This document shows, piece by piece, positions 1 through 6,592 of a stretch of 9,699 nucleotides of DNA. The notes beneath the pieces are model-generated. The model searched no databases. It saw only the letters and a program-made list of their open reading frames with translations, and was not told the DNA's origin. The DNA comes from JAGTVG01 sp964389805. Lineage in GTDB: Bacteria; Bacteroidota; Bacteroidia; Cytophagales; Cyclobacteriaceae. The DNA lies in assembly GCA_964389805.1 (NCBI GenBank), contig CAYMFU010000229.1, positions 1 to 9,699 of the forward strand. Reading direction: 5' to 3'. The position numbers and the translations under genes were made by a program. Positions within the stretch are counted from its first letter, which is position 1. Each line of letters opens with the position of its first letter.

Positions 1-785
1 ATATCGTTCATGGCCCATGATCCCATATCGATACTATGAATGGCTTGTTCTACAATATGGTCACCTGACAGCCAATTATAGTAGTACCAGTTACGCATCT
101 GTTTAGTCATTTTTGTCCAGCCCTCTTCATAAGGCACAGACCATAAGGTACCAGTATTATAGGTATTATAAACCGCCTGTACATCACCAATCGCTGCATC
201 ATGAATTCTCTGAAAAACTTCCCGTTTTGGGGTATGATATCTCCAGCAAAAACCGGATACAAGTGATAATTTTTTCTCTTTTGCGACCTGAGCAGCAGCA
301 ATCACTTGTCGAATGCCCTGTGCATCAACTGCCATAGGTTTCTCACAAAACACATGCTTCCCCGCAGCCACCGCAGCCTCTAGCATGGCTGGCCTGAAGG
401 CCGGTGGAGTGGTTAACAAGACAACGTCAATATCTGAAGCCAATACTTTTTTATAAGAATCAAATCCAACAAATTGTTGGGATGCATCAACCTGAACCTG
501 CTCCCCCCTTTCTTTCTGCAGGTTTGCAAGACTTTTAGATATACGATCCTCAAAGGCATCGCCCATAGCAGTAAGAACCACATTGCTATCAGCTTTTAAT
601 GCCTGGTTAGCTGCACCTGTTCCCCTGCCACCACATCCAATCACTCCTACCTTTAGCGTGTCGTTATTCAAGGCAAAAGCCGATTTACCTGGAATAAAAT
701 TCAAAGCCAAAGCCGATCCAGCGGCTACTGATCCTGTATTTTTCAAAAATTTTCTCCTTGACCTTTTTAATTCACTTTTTTTCAT
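1..785 (-). CDS. Tat-exported Gfo/Idh/MocA family oxidoreductase, 3' part outside window
   Basis: The first 261 residues of a probable NAD(P)-dependent sugar or glycoside oxidoreductase are visible; the frame is open to the left edge. The ATG at 785-783 opens a Tat signal with SRRKFLKN at residues 9-16, followed by a hydrophobic Ala/Gly/Leu stretch to about residue 38. The Rossmann fold starts at about residue 44 (KVGVIGCGGRGTG, glycine-rich dinucleotide loop at 50-57). The family hallmark CEKP lies at 147-150, with Lys149 as the expected catalytic lysine. The segment EQAIHSID at 246-253 supplies the usual His250 and Asp253 pair of the substrate domain. Family members are about 400-450 residues, so roughly 60% is present. 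It is divergent from the SDR gene, and its ATG is only 4 nt from a 13-nt repeat shared with that gene's upstream region. Export implies a periplasmic enzyme with tightly held cofactor, as known for glucose-fructose oxidoreductase. Substrate unknown. Confidence 0.9.
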   Translation of the reverse strand, partial: MKKSELKRSRRKFLKNTGSVAAGSALALNFIPGKSAFALNNDTLKVGVIGCGGRGTGAANQALKADSNVVLTAMGDAFEDRISKSLANLQKERGEQVQVDASQQFVGFDSYKKVLASDIDVVLLTTPPAFRPAMLEAAVAAGKHVFCEKPMAVDAQGIRQVIAAAQVAKEKKLSLVSGFCWRYHTPKREVFQRIHDAAIGDVQAVYNTYNTGTLWSVPYEEGWTKMTKQMRNWYYYNWLSGDHIVEQAIHSIDMGSWAMND

Positions 786-789
786 TGTA

Positions 790-826
790 TTTCTAAAAGT
801 TAGTTCCTCTTTAAAATAAAAATCAA
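790..826 (-). promoter_or_regulatory. Candidate Bacteroidota-type promoter of the leftward oxidoreductase gene
   Basis: Read on the minus strand, TTG (826-824) is followed after 21 nt by TAACTTTT (802-795). This matches the Bacteroidota -33 TTTG / -7 TAnnTTTG pattern except for the last base of the -7 box and part of the -33 box. The -7 box is the start of a 13-mer, TAACTTTTAGAAA (802-790), that occurs again in the opposite direction at 922-934. The start codon follows only 4 nt after the 13-mer, so this promoter would give a nearly leaderless mRNA. Sequence pattern only; the 13-mer could instead be a regulator site. Confidence 0.3.
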
Positions 827-900
827 CCCATTAATTTAATCCTTAATTTTTTCCTTACCCAATATTTTTATCAAAACGGTTATTTTTCAGGTTTATACTA

Positions 901-934
901 TTGAAAAATTTTCGTTATGCTTAACTTTTAGAAA
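901..934 (+). promoter_or_regulatory. Candidate Bacteroidota-type promoter of the SDR and oxidoreductase genes
   Basis: TTG at 901-903 is followed after 18 nt by TAACTTTT at 922-929, close to the Bacteroidota -33/-7 pattern. The -7 box begins the 13-mer TAACTTTTAGAAA (922-934), an exact inverted copy of 790-802. A transcript starting near 936-940 would carry a leader of about 95 nt to the ATG at 1033. That leader would include the imperfect palindrome at 974-1000. This is inferred from the pattern alone. Confidence 0.3.
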
Positions 935-973
935 ATATTAGAACTTCTTAGGTTTCAACAAAAATTGCTATTT

Positions 974-1000
974 ATCAATATGTTTTGAAAATATGTTGAT
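974..1000 (+). promoter_or_regulatory. Imperfect 27-nt palindrome in the leader of the SDR gene
   Basis: Two 13-nt arms flank a central G987. The arms are complementary at 11 positions, and the two exceptions (979/995 and 982/992) become G-U pairs in a plus-strand transcript. The RNA could therefore fold into a stem of 11-12 pairs with a TTGAA-type loop. The same stretch contains a direct repeat, AATATGTT, at 977-984 and 990-997 (13-nt period). No T-tract follows, so it is not an intrinsic terminator. It could be an operator or a leader hairpin; its position 32 nt before the preferred start codon fits either. The stem is AT-rich, so chance remains possible. Confidence 0.3.
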
Positions 1001-1032
1001 TCATAATGGTTCGATATATAAACATTTATGAT

Positions 1033-1800
1033 ATGGGACAATTACTGGATTTTAATGTAAAAGGGCAGGTTGCCCTAATCACAGGTGGTGCAAAAGGTAT
1101 AGGAAGATCCTGTGCACTAGCCCTCGCAGAAGCAGGTGCGGACATCGCTCTGGGCCTTAGAGATATCAATAACGATAATGGTGTTCCTGAGGAAATACGA
1201 TCTATTGGCCGCGAAGTCCTTCCATTGCAGATGGATGTTGCACGTCTGGATGAAATCCGGCAAGCGGTCACTGATACCATGGAAGAATTCGGACGGATCG
1301 ATATACTTGTAAATAATGCAGGGATTGCCCCTGCAAACCTTATTGAAGATTATACTGAAGAAGATTTTGACCTTACCATTAATGTTAATTTAAAGGGTAC
1401 CTTCTTCACCAGCCAGGAAGTTGGGAAACACATGATAAAAGCCCAATCCGGCAGGATCATTAATTTGGGTTCCCAGGCAGGTTATATCGCCTTGCCCTCA
1501 GAATCGGTATACTGTATGACGAAAGCGGGCATATCACACCTGACCAAATGTATTGCAGTGGAATGGGCCAAATACAATATAAATGTCAATGCGGTCGCCC
1601 CTACTTTTATAGAAACTCCAGGTACAGAACCATGGCTAAATGATCCTGACTTCAAAGCCAATGTGTTGTCCCAGATAAAACTGGGAAGGATCGGCATACC
1701 CCAGGAGGTGTCGAGTGTGGTTGTATTCCTTGCTGCACAAGCATCCTCCCTGATCACTGGCACAACAATACTGGTTGATGGGGGGTGGACAGCCGTATAA
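1033..1800 (+). CDS. Classical short-chain dehydrogenase/reductase (gluconate 5-dehydrogenase-like)
   Basis: This is a cytoplasmic NAD(P)-dependent oxidoreductase of 255 residues, the usual size for classical SDRs. Numbered from the upstream in-frame ATG at 1006, it shows TGGAKGIG at 26-33 (cofactor loop), NNAG at 103-106, and the catalytic set Asn128, Ser156, Tyr169 and Lys173 (YCMTK). It ends in DGGWTA (258-263). That ending and the segment around TEPWLND resemble gluconate 5-dehydrogenase and 2-deoxy-gluconate 3-dehydrogenase relatives, so a sugar-acid or keto-sugar substrate is an inference. I chose the ATG at 1033 because 16 residues before TGG fits the family (MGQLLDFNVKGQ); the start at 1006 would add nine residues, MVRYINIYD, of no family character. 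Neither start has a Shine-Dalgarno sequence. The next gene lies 103 nt downstream on the same strand with no terminator between, so co-transcription is likely. Confidence 0.9.
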   Translation: MGQLLDFNVKGQVALITGGAKGIGRSCALALAEAGADIALGLRDINNDNGVPEEIRSIGREVLPLQMDVARLDEIRQAVTDTMEEFGRIDILVNNAGIAPANLIEDYTEEDFDLTINVNLKGTFFTSQEVGKHMIKAQSGRIINLGSQAGYIALPSESVYCMTKAGISHLTKCIAVEWAKYNINVNAVAPTFIETPGTEPWLNDPDFKANVLSQIKLGRIGIPQEVSSVVVFLAAQASSLITGTTILVDGGWTAV

Positions 1801-1903
1801 TGATCTAATTATTCATTGCACATTATTGTAATTCTGCGAATTTATTTGGATTTTTAAGGAACAATTTTTGAACACCTTTTTTTGACAATCAAACATTTTT
1901 AAT

Positions 1904-3277
1904 ATGAATACATCACGACGAAAATTTATCAGGAAGTCAGCTATTGGTGCTACTGGCCTGTCTATGGCAGCAAGCAGCCTGCCTCTATCAGCCAAGAACT
2001 ACAAATCCATCATAGGTGCCAATGACCGAATCAATATGAGTGTGATCGGTGTACGCGGACAAGGATTCGGACATCTCAGGAGATGGGCCTCCATGGCTCC
2101 TGCTGACAATGTGTATATCAAGACCATCTGTGATATCGATGAAAATCTCTGGGCAGAAAGGATAAAAGCCATTGAGGAGATCCAGGGTGAAAAGCCAGGT
2201 ACAGAGTTTGACATGAGGAAAGTCTTTGATGATAAGGATATTGATGCTATATCTATCGCGGCACCAAATCACTGGCATGCACTGGCTACTATATGGGCAG
2301 TTCAGGCTGGCAAACATGTTTATGTAGAAAAACCATCTAACCATAACGTTTGGGAAGGACGGAAAATGATCGAGGCAGCTGAGAAATACGACCGTATTGT
2401 ACAAGTAGGATTTCAGAACCGGTCGATTGAAAATATAAGAAAGGCCATGCAGTTCCTTCACGATGGCGGCCTGGGAGATGTGTACATGGCAAGGGGCCTT
2501 TGCTTTAAACCAAGGGATTCATTCGGACAGGTACCGGATGGCAATGTTCCTGCTGGTGTGCATTACGATCTATGGGTAGGACCAGCGCCCATGTATCCAT
2601 ATAACGAGAAAAAGTTCCATTATAACTGGCATTGGTTCTGGAATACAGGTAACGGTGATATCGGCAACCAGGGTCCGCATCAGTGGGACATCGCCCGATG
2701 GGGTATGAATAAAAATGAACATCCAGTTAAAGTGAGTTCTTCAGGTGGCTACTATAAATGGACAGATTGTCCTCAGGAAACAGCTAATACGCAGACTGCC
2801 GTGATGGAATATACTGATGGCAAGATCCTTCAATTTGAAGTTAGAGGACTTTATACCGCTGGCGAAGACAGTATGAGTGTTAAAATTGGAAACCTGTTCT
2901 ATGGAACTGAAGGATGGATGGAGATTAACGGATCGGACTGGAAAACGTATATGGGTCGTAAGGGAGAACCAGGGCCAAGCAGTGATAAACCTGCCGAAGA
3001 TGGCAAAGATCTTGGATACCTTGCAGCTCCAGGTGGAGGTGGTCATTATATGAATTTCATTACTGCCTTGCGGTCTGGCAAAAAATCAGACCTGACCTGT
3101 CCGGTTGAAGAAGGGGTTATTTCTTCCGACTTGCCCATATTAGCAAATATTTCCTACAGAATGGGAAGAGACCTGACTTTTGATGGTAAGAATGAAAAGT
3201 TTGTCAATGATCCTGAGGCAGACAAAATGCTAAGCAGAGAGTACAGAGCACCCTATACAATTGATAATAATATATAA
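1904..3277 (+). CDS. Tat-exported Gfo/Idh/MocA family oxidoreductase, complete
   Basis: This is a 457-residue putative periplasmic sugar or glycoside oxidoreductase. The Tat signal SRRKFIRK is at 4-11, followed by an Ala/Ser-rich hydrophobic run and a likely cleavage near residue 30. The Rossmann domain begins at about 44 (VIGVRGQGFG, glycines at 49, 52, 54 and 56). PNHWHA at 121-126 and VEKPSNH at 141-147 follow, with Lys143 expected to be catalytic. The segment NQGPHQWDIARW (255-266) gives His259 and Asp262 of the substrate site. The C-terminal part is the type usual in Bacteroidota and Planctomycetota members, ending with YRMGRDLTFDG, FVNDPEA and REYRAPY. It differs clearly from the partial oxidoreductase at 1-785 (different loop, spacing and GPH segment), so the two are not a recent duplication. 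The start has no Shine-Dalgarno sequence, only an AT-rich leader. The gene ends 22 nt before an intrinsic terminator. Substrate unknown. Confidence 0.92.
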   Translation: MNTSRRKFIRKSAIGATGLSMAASSLPLSAKNYKSIIGANDRINMSVIGVRGQGFGHLRRWASMAPADNVYIKTICDIDENLWAERIKAIEEIQGEKPGTEFDMRKVFDDKDIDAISIAAPNHWHALATIWAVQAGKHVYVEKPSNHNVWEGRKMIEAAEKYDRIVQVGFQNRSIENIRKAMQFLHDGGLGDVYMARGLCFKPRDSFGQVPDGNVPAGVHYDLWVGPAPMYPYNEKKFHYNWHWFWNTGNGDIGNQGPHQWDIARWGMNKNEHPVKVSSSGGYYKWTDCPQETANTQTAVMEYTDGKILQFEVRGLYTAGEDSMSVKIGNLFYGTEGWMEINGSDWKTYMGRKGEPGPSSDKPAEDGKDLGYLAAPGGGGHYMNFITALRSGKKSDLTCPVEEGVISSDLPILANISYRMGRDLTFDGKNEKFVNDPEADKMLSREYRAPYTIDNNI

Positions 3278-3299
3278 ACTCTGTTCATTATAAACATCG

Positions 3300-3340
3300 A
3301 AATATCATGTTGCTTTACTGCAGCATGATATTTTTTTTAT
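3300..3340 (+). terminator. Rho-independent terminator after the rightward unit
   Basis: AATATCATGTTGC (3301-3313) pairs with GCAGCATGATATT (3320-3332), giving 13 pairs including one G-U, around a 6-nt loop, TTTACT. An uninterrupted run of T continues to 3338. It begins 22 nt after the stop codon at 3277. The minus-strand side has no T-tract, so it should act only on rightward transcription. Confidence 0.85.
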
Positions 3341-3591
3341 TTCAAGGCTTTGAAAGCTCATATATTTAGAATCACAGATAAATCAGACATCAACCATCCA
3401 GTGAACACTGTTCACTTACTATACAATATTTATTGAATTTCCTGATTTGTTTTACAGAATATTCATATACTAAAATCTTATCTGGATATTTTCTTCTATT
3501 TTTATCAACAAATCACTGACAAATTACCCTTCAGAAATTTATTATACTTCGCCTTGAATCAATAGGTATTCCTTTTTGAGGATAGTATAAA
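3341..3591. other. Gene-free convergent gap
   Basis: About 250 AT-rich bases lie between the rightward terminator and the stop codon of the leftward CBM9-like gene. I see no ORF of useful length, no RNA gene and no good terminator for the leftward unit. The only clear structure is the palindrome at 3400-3416. A weaker pair, TTATACT (3542-3548) with AGTATAA (3584-3590), has a 35-nt spacer and no T-tract. Confidence 0.6.
3400..3416. repeat. Perfect 17-nt palindrome AGTGAACACTGTTCACT
   Basis: Two 8-nt arms, AGTGAACA and TGTTCACT, are exactly complementary around a central C at 3408. A second, overlapping palindrome, CAGTG-AA-CACTG, occupies 3399-3410. The size and symmetry resemble a binding site for a dimeric regulator. 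No T-tract adjoins it, and it lies between convergent genes rather than at a promoter. No copy was noticed elsewhere in the window by eye. Confidence 0.5.
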
Positions 3592-4314
3592 TTACCTCGA
3601 AGTTCTAAAGTTCAGTTTTCCATAGGATAAGGGATTGTGAAAACCAGGTGGCGTCCAGGTGGATGCTTCCCGCTTATCGGGATTTTCATTACCTTCCCCC
3701 CTGGTAAATGTTACATACCAGGTATCACCATCAACAGGTGGATTATTGGGTGCTGTATAAACCTGATCAAAAGGTATAGCAATTTCGAAGGTCCAGTGGT
3801 TATCCTTATCTGATGCATCGCTTATCGTCCCATCAACTTGAACTGCACTCAGCAATCCTTCACAATCCCACTTCCATAACTGCCTGATATCACTCCGGTC
3901 ATTATATTTATTCAAGACGAACAGATCCAGTATTGTATTTAATGGATTGATCTCTATTTCAATATAGGACTTTGATGATCCGTCGGCATTTAAAAAAAAT
4001 TCCACTACATTTTCGTACCAGAGATATGCATCCCGTTCAGTCATCTTGGCCCAGATATGGTCATCTTCAACGTAGAATGCACCATACAAATACTTATCAT
4101 CCCAGAGCCATTTAAAGGTGGTTTTCTGCCTGGGCTCGGATCCATCCATGTCTGTAAAAGTAGCTTCAGGAGCTTCATCCCAGACCTTTTCATCAATTCG
4201 ACCATCAACCGATATATCTCCTGTAAATTTATAACAATTGTATTCAGGTGTTTCAAGTGTATTTCCGGAGCTGAGAAATAATAGAGAGGTAAATAAAAGT
4301 GTATATAAAGCCAT
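3592..4314 (-). CDS. Secreted CBM9-like carbohydrate-binding protein
   Basis: This 240-residue exported protein consists of one family 9-like carbohydrate-binding domain (DOMON-like beta sandwich). Residues 1-19 form a signal peptide (MALYTLLFTSLLFLSSG). Family features in order are DGRIDEKVWDEA (38-49), WDDKYLYGAFYVEDD (71-85), ENVVEFFLN (101-109), YIEIEINPLNT (117-127), WTFEIAIPF (174-182), WYVTFTRGE (199-207) and the closing PPGFHNPLSYGKLNF (222-236). The domain fills the protein and no catalytic module is attached, so it probably binds a glycan or presents it to a partner. It follows the deacetylase-like gene by 11 nt and is almost certainly co-transcribed with it, which suggests a shared glycan target. 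A role other than sugar binding is possible, since many single-domain CBM9-like proteins of Bacteroidota have no tested ligand. Confidence 0.85.
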   Translation of the reverse strand: MALYTLLFTSLLFLSSGNTLETPEYNCYKFTGDISVDGRIDEKVWDEAPEATFTDMDGSEPRQKTTFKWLWDDKYLYGAFYVEDDHIWAKMTERDAYLWYENVVEFFLNADGSSKSYIEIEINPLNTILDLFVLNKYNDRSDIRQLWKWDCEGLLSAVQVDGTISDASDKDNHWTFEIAIPFDQVYTAPNNPPVDGDTWYVTFTRGEGNENPDKREASTWTPPGFHNPLSYGKLNFRTSR

Positions 4315-4325
4315 ATATTTATTAT

Positions 4326-5690
4326 TTATATTAATTCAATTTCACTTTTTCCTTTAGGCAGTGTAAAACATAACATAGATTCGCTTTTATCAGAAAAATA
4401 AGTCGAATCGCCAAATTCCATAACAGAATTTTTCTTCATGAAAGAGCTTGCACCCCTCCCACTCACCAATTCAGCCCCTTTAATTTTTTTATTAATTTTA
4501 ATAGTGAATTCTTTCGTCGAGAACGGTGCTTCAAACATAATTCTATTCTTTTCCATGGATATGCTCGTCAGCTTTTTTGCGGCCCAGTATCGTGCGATCT
4601 CACTTAAGGTCATCCAATACAAATGATCATATTTCTCATGCAGCCTACCTACAACAGTCTTTAAAACATTGAATCCCATTTTATCGCCATTATAATATAT
4701 GCCTGGCCAATGGCAAACCATAATAGCCGGTTCTTCCTTTTCGATTACTTCGACCATTCTTCCTGTGCCCAGGTCTGGTGTAATAAACTTATCCGGGTCT
4801 CCCGGTTTCAGGCCATCCCATCCTCCGAACCAGTCCCCTGTGCACCCGATTATATGCACTGAACACCTCGGGTCATCTGTACCGATCCCTGAAACATGAA
4901 ATAGCTCGGGTTCAACACTTTTGTCCGGTTCTGTATACAAATTCCTGAAAAAATGAGGGATTTCTGTTTGATACACTTCCTTTTGTGCCTCCAGGGTACC
5001 CAACGCAAGGTTTTCCATATTCCTTCCACCGAATCCACCTGGTGTAGTGATCCCTTCACAAATAAATCCAGCTTCTTTCAATACGTTTAGTGCAAATCCA
5101 ATATAATCAGCCAGTTCATTGGCGCTTTTTGTCTGGCTCCACTCCCAGTTTTCCATATATTCTGGTGTAGCATAGGGATATGGAACACCTGTTTTTGTAT
5201 TGATTACCCGGGTATGACTGATCATTTCGGGATGAATATCCCAGTTGGGTGTCATGGTTTCCCTTACCAGTTTTAAGCTTTCTTTCAATTGCATATTTGA
5301 CCAACCAGGGATGAACCTGTGAAGCCAACCAGTACAGGCTGGGTATGGGACCATACTGTACTTTCCCTTTACCCCATTTTCTCCGCACCAATCCCGGAAT
5401 TCCCGGACGAAATCATCAGGTATTTCACGGGGAAGTTTTTTCCAATCCTGCAGATATTGCTGAGGAAAAACTTCTTTAAATTGTGGGATGCCATAATATG
5501 CCATATTTACCAGGGCAGTTGAATCGTCGATTATGAAACTGAGAGGCACCCTGTTTCTTGGATTAAGTACTTTTATTTCTGTCGCCATATTGTTAGCAAA
5601 TAATGGATTGGAAAAACCAGCCGCAAATAATGCCGATGATGCAATTCCTTTCCGAATAAAATTACGTCTGGAATCGTTTACTGATCTCAT
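4326..5690 (-). CDS. Tat-exported polysaccharide-deacetylase-like protein
   Basis: This is a 454-residue exported protein from the ATG at 5690. That start puts the Tat signal SRRNFIRK close to the N-terminus; an upstream ATG at 5723 would add MFKLKHNIFFA, which is unlike a Tat leader. Numbering from 5690, the mature part opens with PLSFIIDD (Asp55, Asp56), like the metal-binding Asp pair of NodB-type deacetylases. DDFVREFRDWCGENGVKGKYS (from 92) follows, then HPEMISHT (153-160), resembling the E-x-x-S-H-T motif 2. TTPGGFGG (215-222) and MVCHWPG (324-330, His327) may be further barrel-end motifs. The second histidine of the usual SHTxxH motif is replaced by Ile163. The last 75-80 residues look like a small beta domain. 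It heads the two-gene unit with the CBM9-like protein. I infer a deacetylase-like barrel with moderate certainty; activity and substrate are unknown. Confidence 0.7.
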   Translation of the reverse strand: MRSVNDSRRNFIRKGIASSALFAAGFSNPLFANNMATEIKVLNPRNRVPLSFIIDDSTALVNMAYYGIPQFKEVFPQQYLQDWKKLPREIPDDFVREFRDWCGENGVKGKYSMVPYPACTGWLHRFIPGWSNMQLKESLKLVRETMTPNWDIHPEMISHTRVINTKTGVPYPYATPEYMENWEWSQTKSANELADYIGFALNVLKEAGFICEGITTPGGFGGRNMENLALGTLEAQKEVYQTEIPHFFRNLYTEPDKSVEPELFHVSGIGTDDPRCSVHIIGCTGDWFGGWDGLKPGDPDKFITPDLGTGRMVEVIEKEEPAIMVCHWPGIYYNGDKMGFNVLKTVVGRLHEKYDHLYWMTLSEIARYWAAKKLTSISMEKNRIMFEAPFSTKEFTIKINKKIKGAELVSGRGASSFMKKNSVMEFGDSTYFSDKSESMLCFTLPKGKSEIELI

Positions 5691-5759
5691 AGCAAAAAAT
5701 ATATTATGCTTCAATTTAAACAAATTTTGTTATTGCCCGAAATGGAAATCACATTAAAC

Positions 5760-5794
5760 AAAAAAAGCAGCTATAATTCTAATTATAGCTGCTT
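5760..5794 (-). terminator. Strong rho-independent terminator after the transport operon
   Basis: The arms at 5765-5777 and 5782-5794 are perfectly complementary over 13 pairs with a 4-nt loop. Read on the minus strand, the stem is followed by seven T (5766-5760). It lies 19 nt beyond the stop codon of the LolA-like gene and about 70 nt before the start of the deacetylase-like gene. It therefore separates the transport operon from the carbohydrate genes downstream. Confidence 0.92.
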
Positions 5795-5813
5795 CATAAG
5801 TTCATGATGAGAT

Positions 5814-6548
5814 TTATTTCCTCAATGAGCCTTTGTTTAATAAATCGGGTGGTATTGGTACATCAAATTGAATTTCCGTGACAATGAACTCTGTTCCTTT
5901 GCCATCCTTCAGCATATCCTTGAAGGTCATTTTACGTGGATACCACCTCCCCTGTACACGGACCACATCGCTCATTTCCATGCGTTTCAGAAGTTTTCCA
6001 CTTTTGGCAAATAATTCCTGCTTCATAGGAATATATTTCTCTTTGTCGACCCAGATCTTTCGGGAATCATACGCGAGATCATCCGTTTTCGCTTTAAGGT
6101 CGATGACCCAGCAGGAAGTTCCATTGAAATCCTCTTCTGCATTAACCACTGCATCGTAGCTTTCCTGCATTTTTTTATCATCCAGCATGTCTTCATAAGA
6201 TAGATCAGAACCCATCACCGATTGTCTCAACATGTGTCCACTGATTTTGATTGTTCGATCTGTACTGGGTGAATACATCCACAATAGATCTTCAAGCTTT
6301 AACATCTTTGTCCCTTGTTCACGAGCCGGTGCCAGATATTCTGTATAGGAATTATCTTCTCCTTCAGCCCAGGACTTTGATTCCACATTCCTGCTTCCTC
6401 TCCTGCCATGAATGACCATCGTCGAAGTAAAGATCCTTGAGTCAGAAGACATATTCTCGTCTATCTTTTCAAGCAATTCCTTTCCATCCGGAAATTGGGC
6501 ATATGATATTGTTGAAATAAATAGAAATCCAATTAAAATATTTTTCAT
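5814..6548 (-). CDS. Exported LolA-like outer membrane lipoprotein-sorting protein
   Basis: This is a 244-residue periplasmic protein with a Sec signal peptide (MKNILIGFLFISTISYA, cleavage before Gln18). Characteristic segments of the uncharacterised outer-membrane lipoprotein-sorting family (PF17131 type) are visible. These are LLWMYSPSTDRTIKISG (88-104), GSDLSYEDM (113-121), SCWVIDLKAK (145-154) and RKIWVDKEKYIPMKQE (163-178). The late RWYPRKMTFKD (201-211) belongs to the same set. The family shares the half-open beta-barrel fold of LolA and LolB, which shields acyl chains. It is the last gene of the ABC operon, 44 nt after a permease, so it is the likely periplasmic acceptor for whatever the transporter extracts. 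It is longer than classical LolA (about 180-200 residues) and is not a clear orthologue. Cargo (lipoprotein, lipid or other) is unknown. Confidence 0.88.
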   Translation of the reverse strand: MKNILIGFLFISTISYAQFPDGKELLEKIDENMSSDSRIFTSTMVIHGRRGSRNVESKSWAEGEDNSYTEYLAPAREQGTKMLKLEDLLWMYSPSTDRTIKISGHMLRQSVMGSDLSYEDMLDDKKMQESYDAVVNAEEDFNGTSCWVIDLKAKTDDLAYDSRKIWVDKEKYIPMKQELFAKSGKLLKRMEMSDVVRVQGRWYPRKMTFKDMLKDGKGTEFIVTEIQFDVPIPPDLLNKGSLRK

Positions 6549-6592
6549 TTGTTTATAATTATCAGTTTTATAAGTATCCTGGTTTATCCGTA

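Noticed and set aside
903..913. GAAAAATTTTC near-palindrome
   Set aside because: Simple A/T runs in AT-rich intergenic DNA; too low in complexity to support a site.
1801..1903. A separate promoter for the second Gfo/Idh/MocA gene
   Set aside because: No TAnnTTTG-type box with a suitable -33 element was found, and no terminator follows the SDR gene, so read-through is the simpler view.
1988..2461. Long minus-strand open frame of 157 codons inside the Gfo/Idh/MocA gene
   Set aside because: It lies wholly within a well-supported family gene, has no recognisable motif or signal, and is explained as a shadow frame.
3542..3590. Inverted pair TTATACT / AGTATAA just beyond the CBM9-like gene as a leftward terminator
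   Set aside because: Only 7 AT-rich pairs with a 35-nt spacer and no following T-tract on the minus strand.
5691..5735. TTTG followed after 19 nt by TATTTTTTG on the minus strand as the promoter of the deacetylase-like gene
   Set aside because: The -7-like box ends 2 nt before the preferred ATG, leaving no room for a transcription start upstream of the gene. In this AT-rich stretch the match is easily due to chance.
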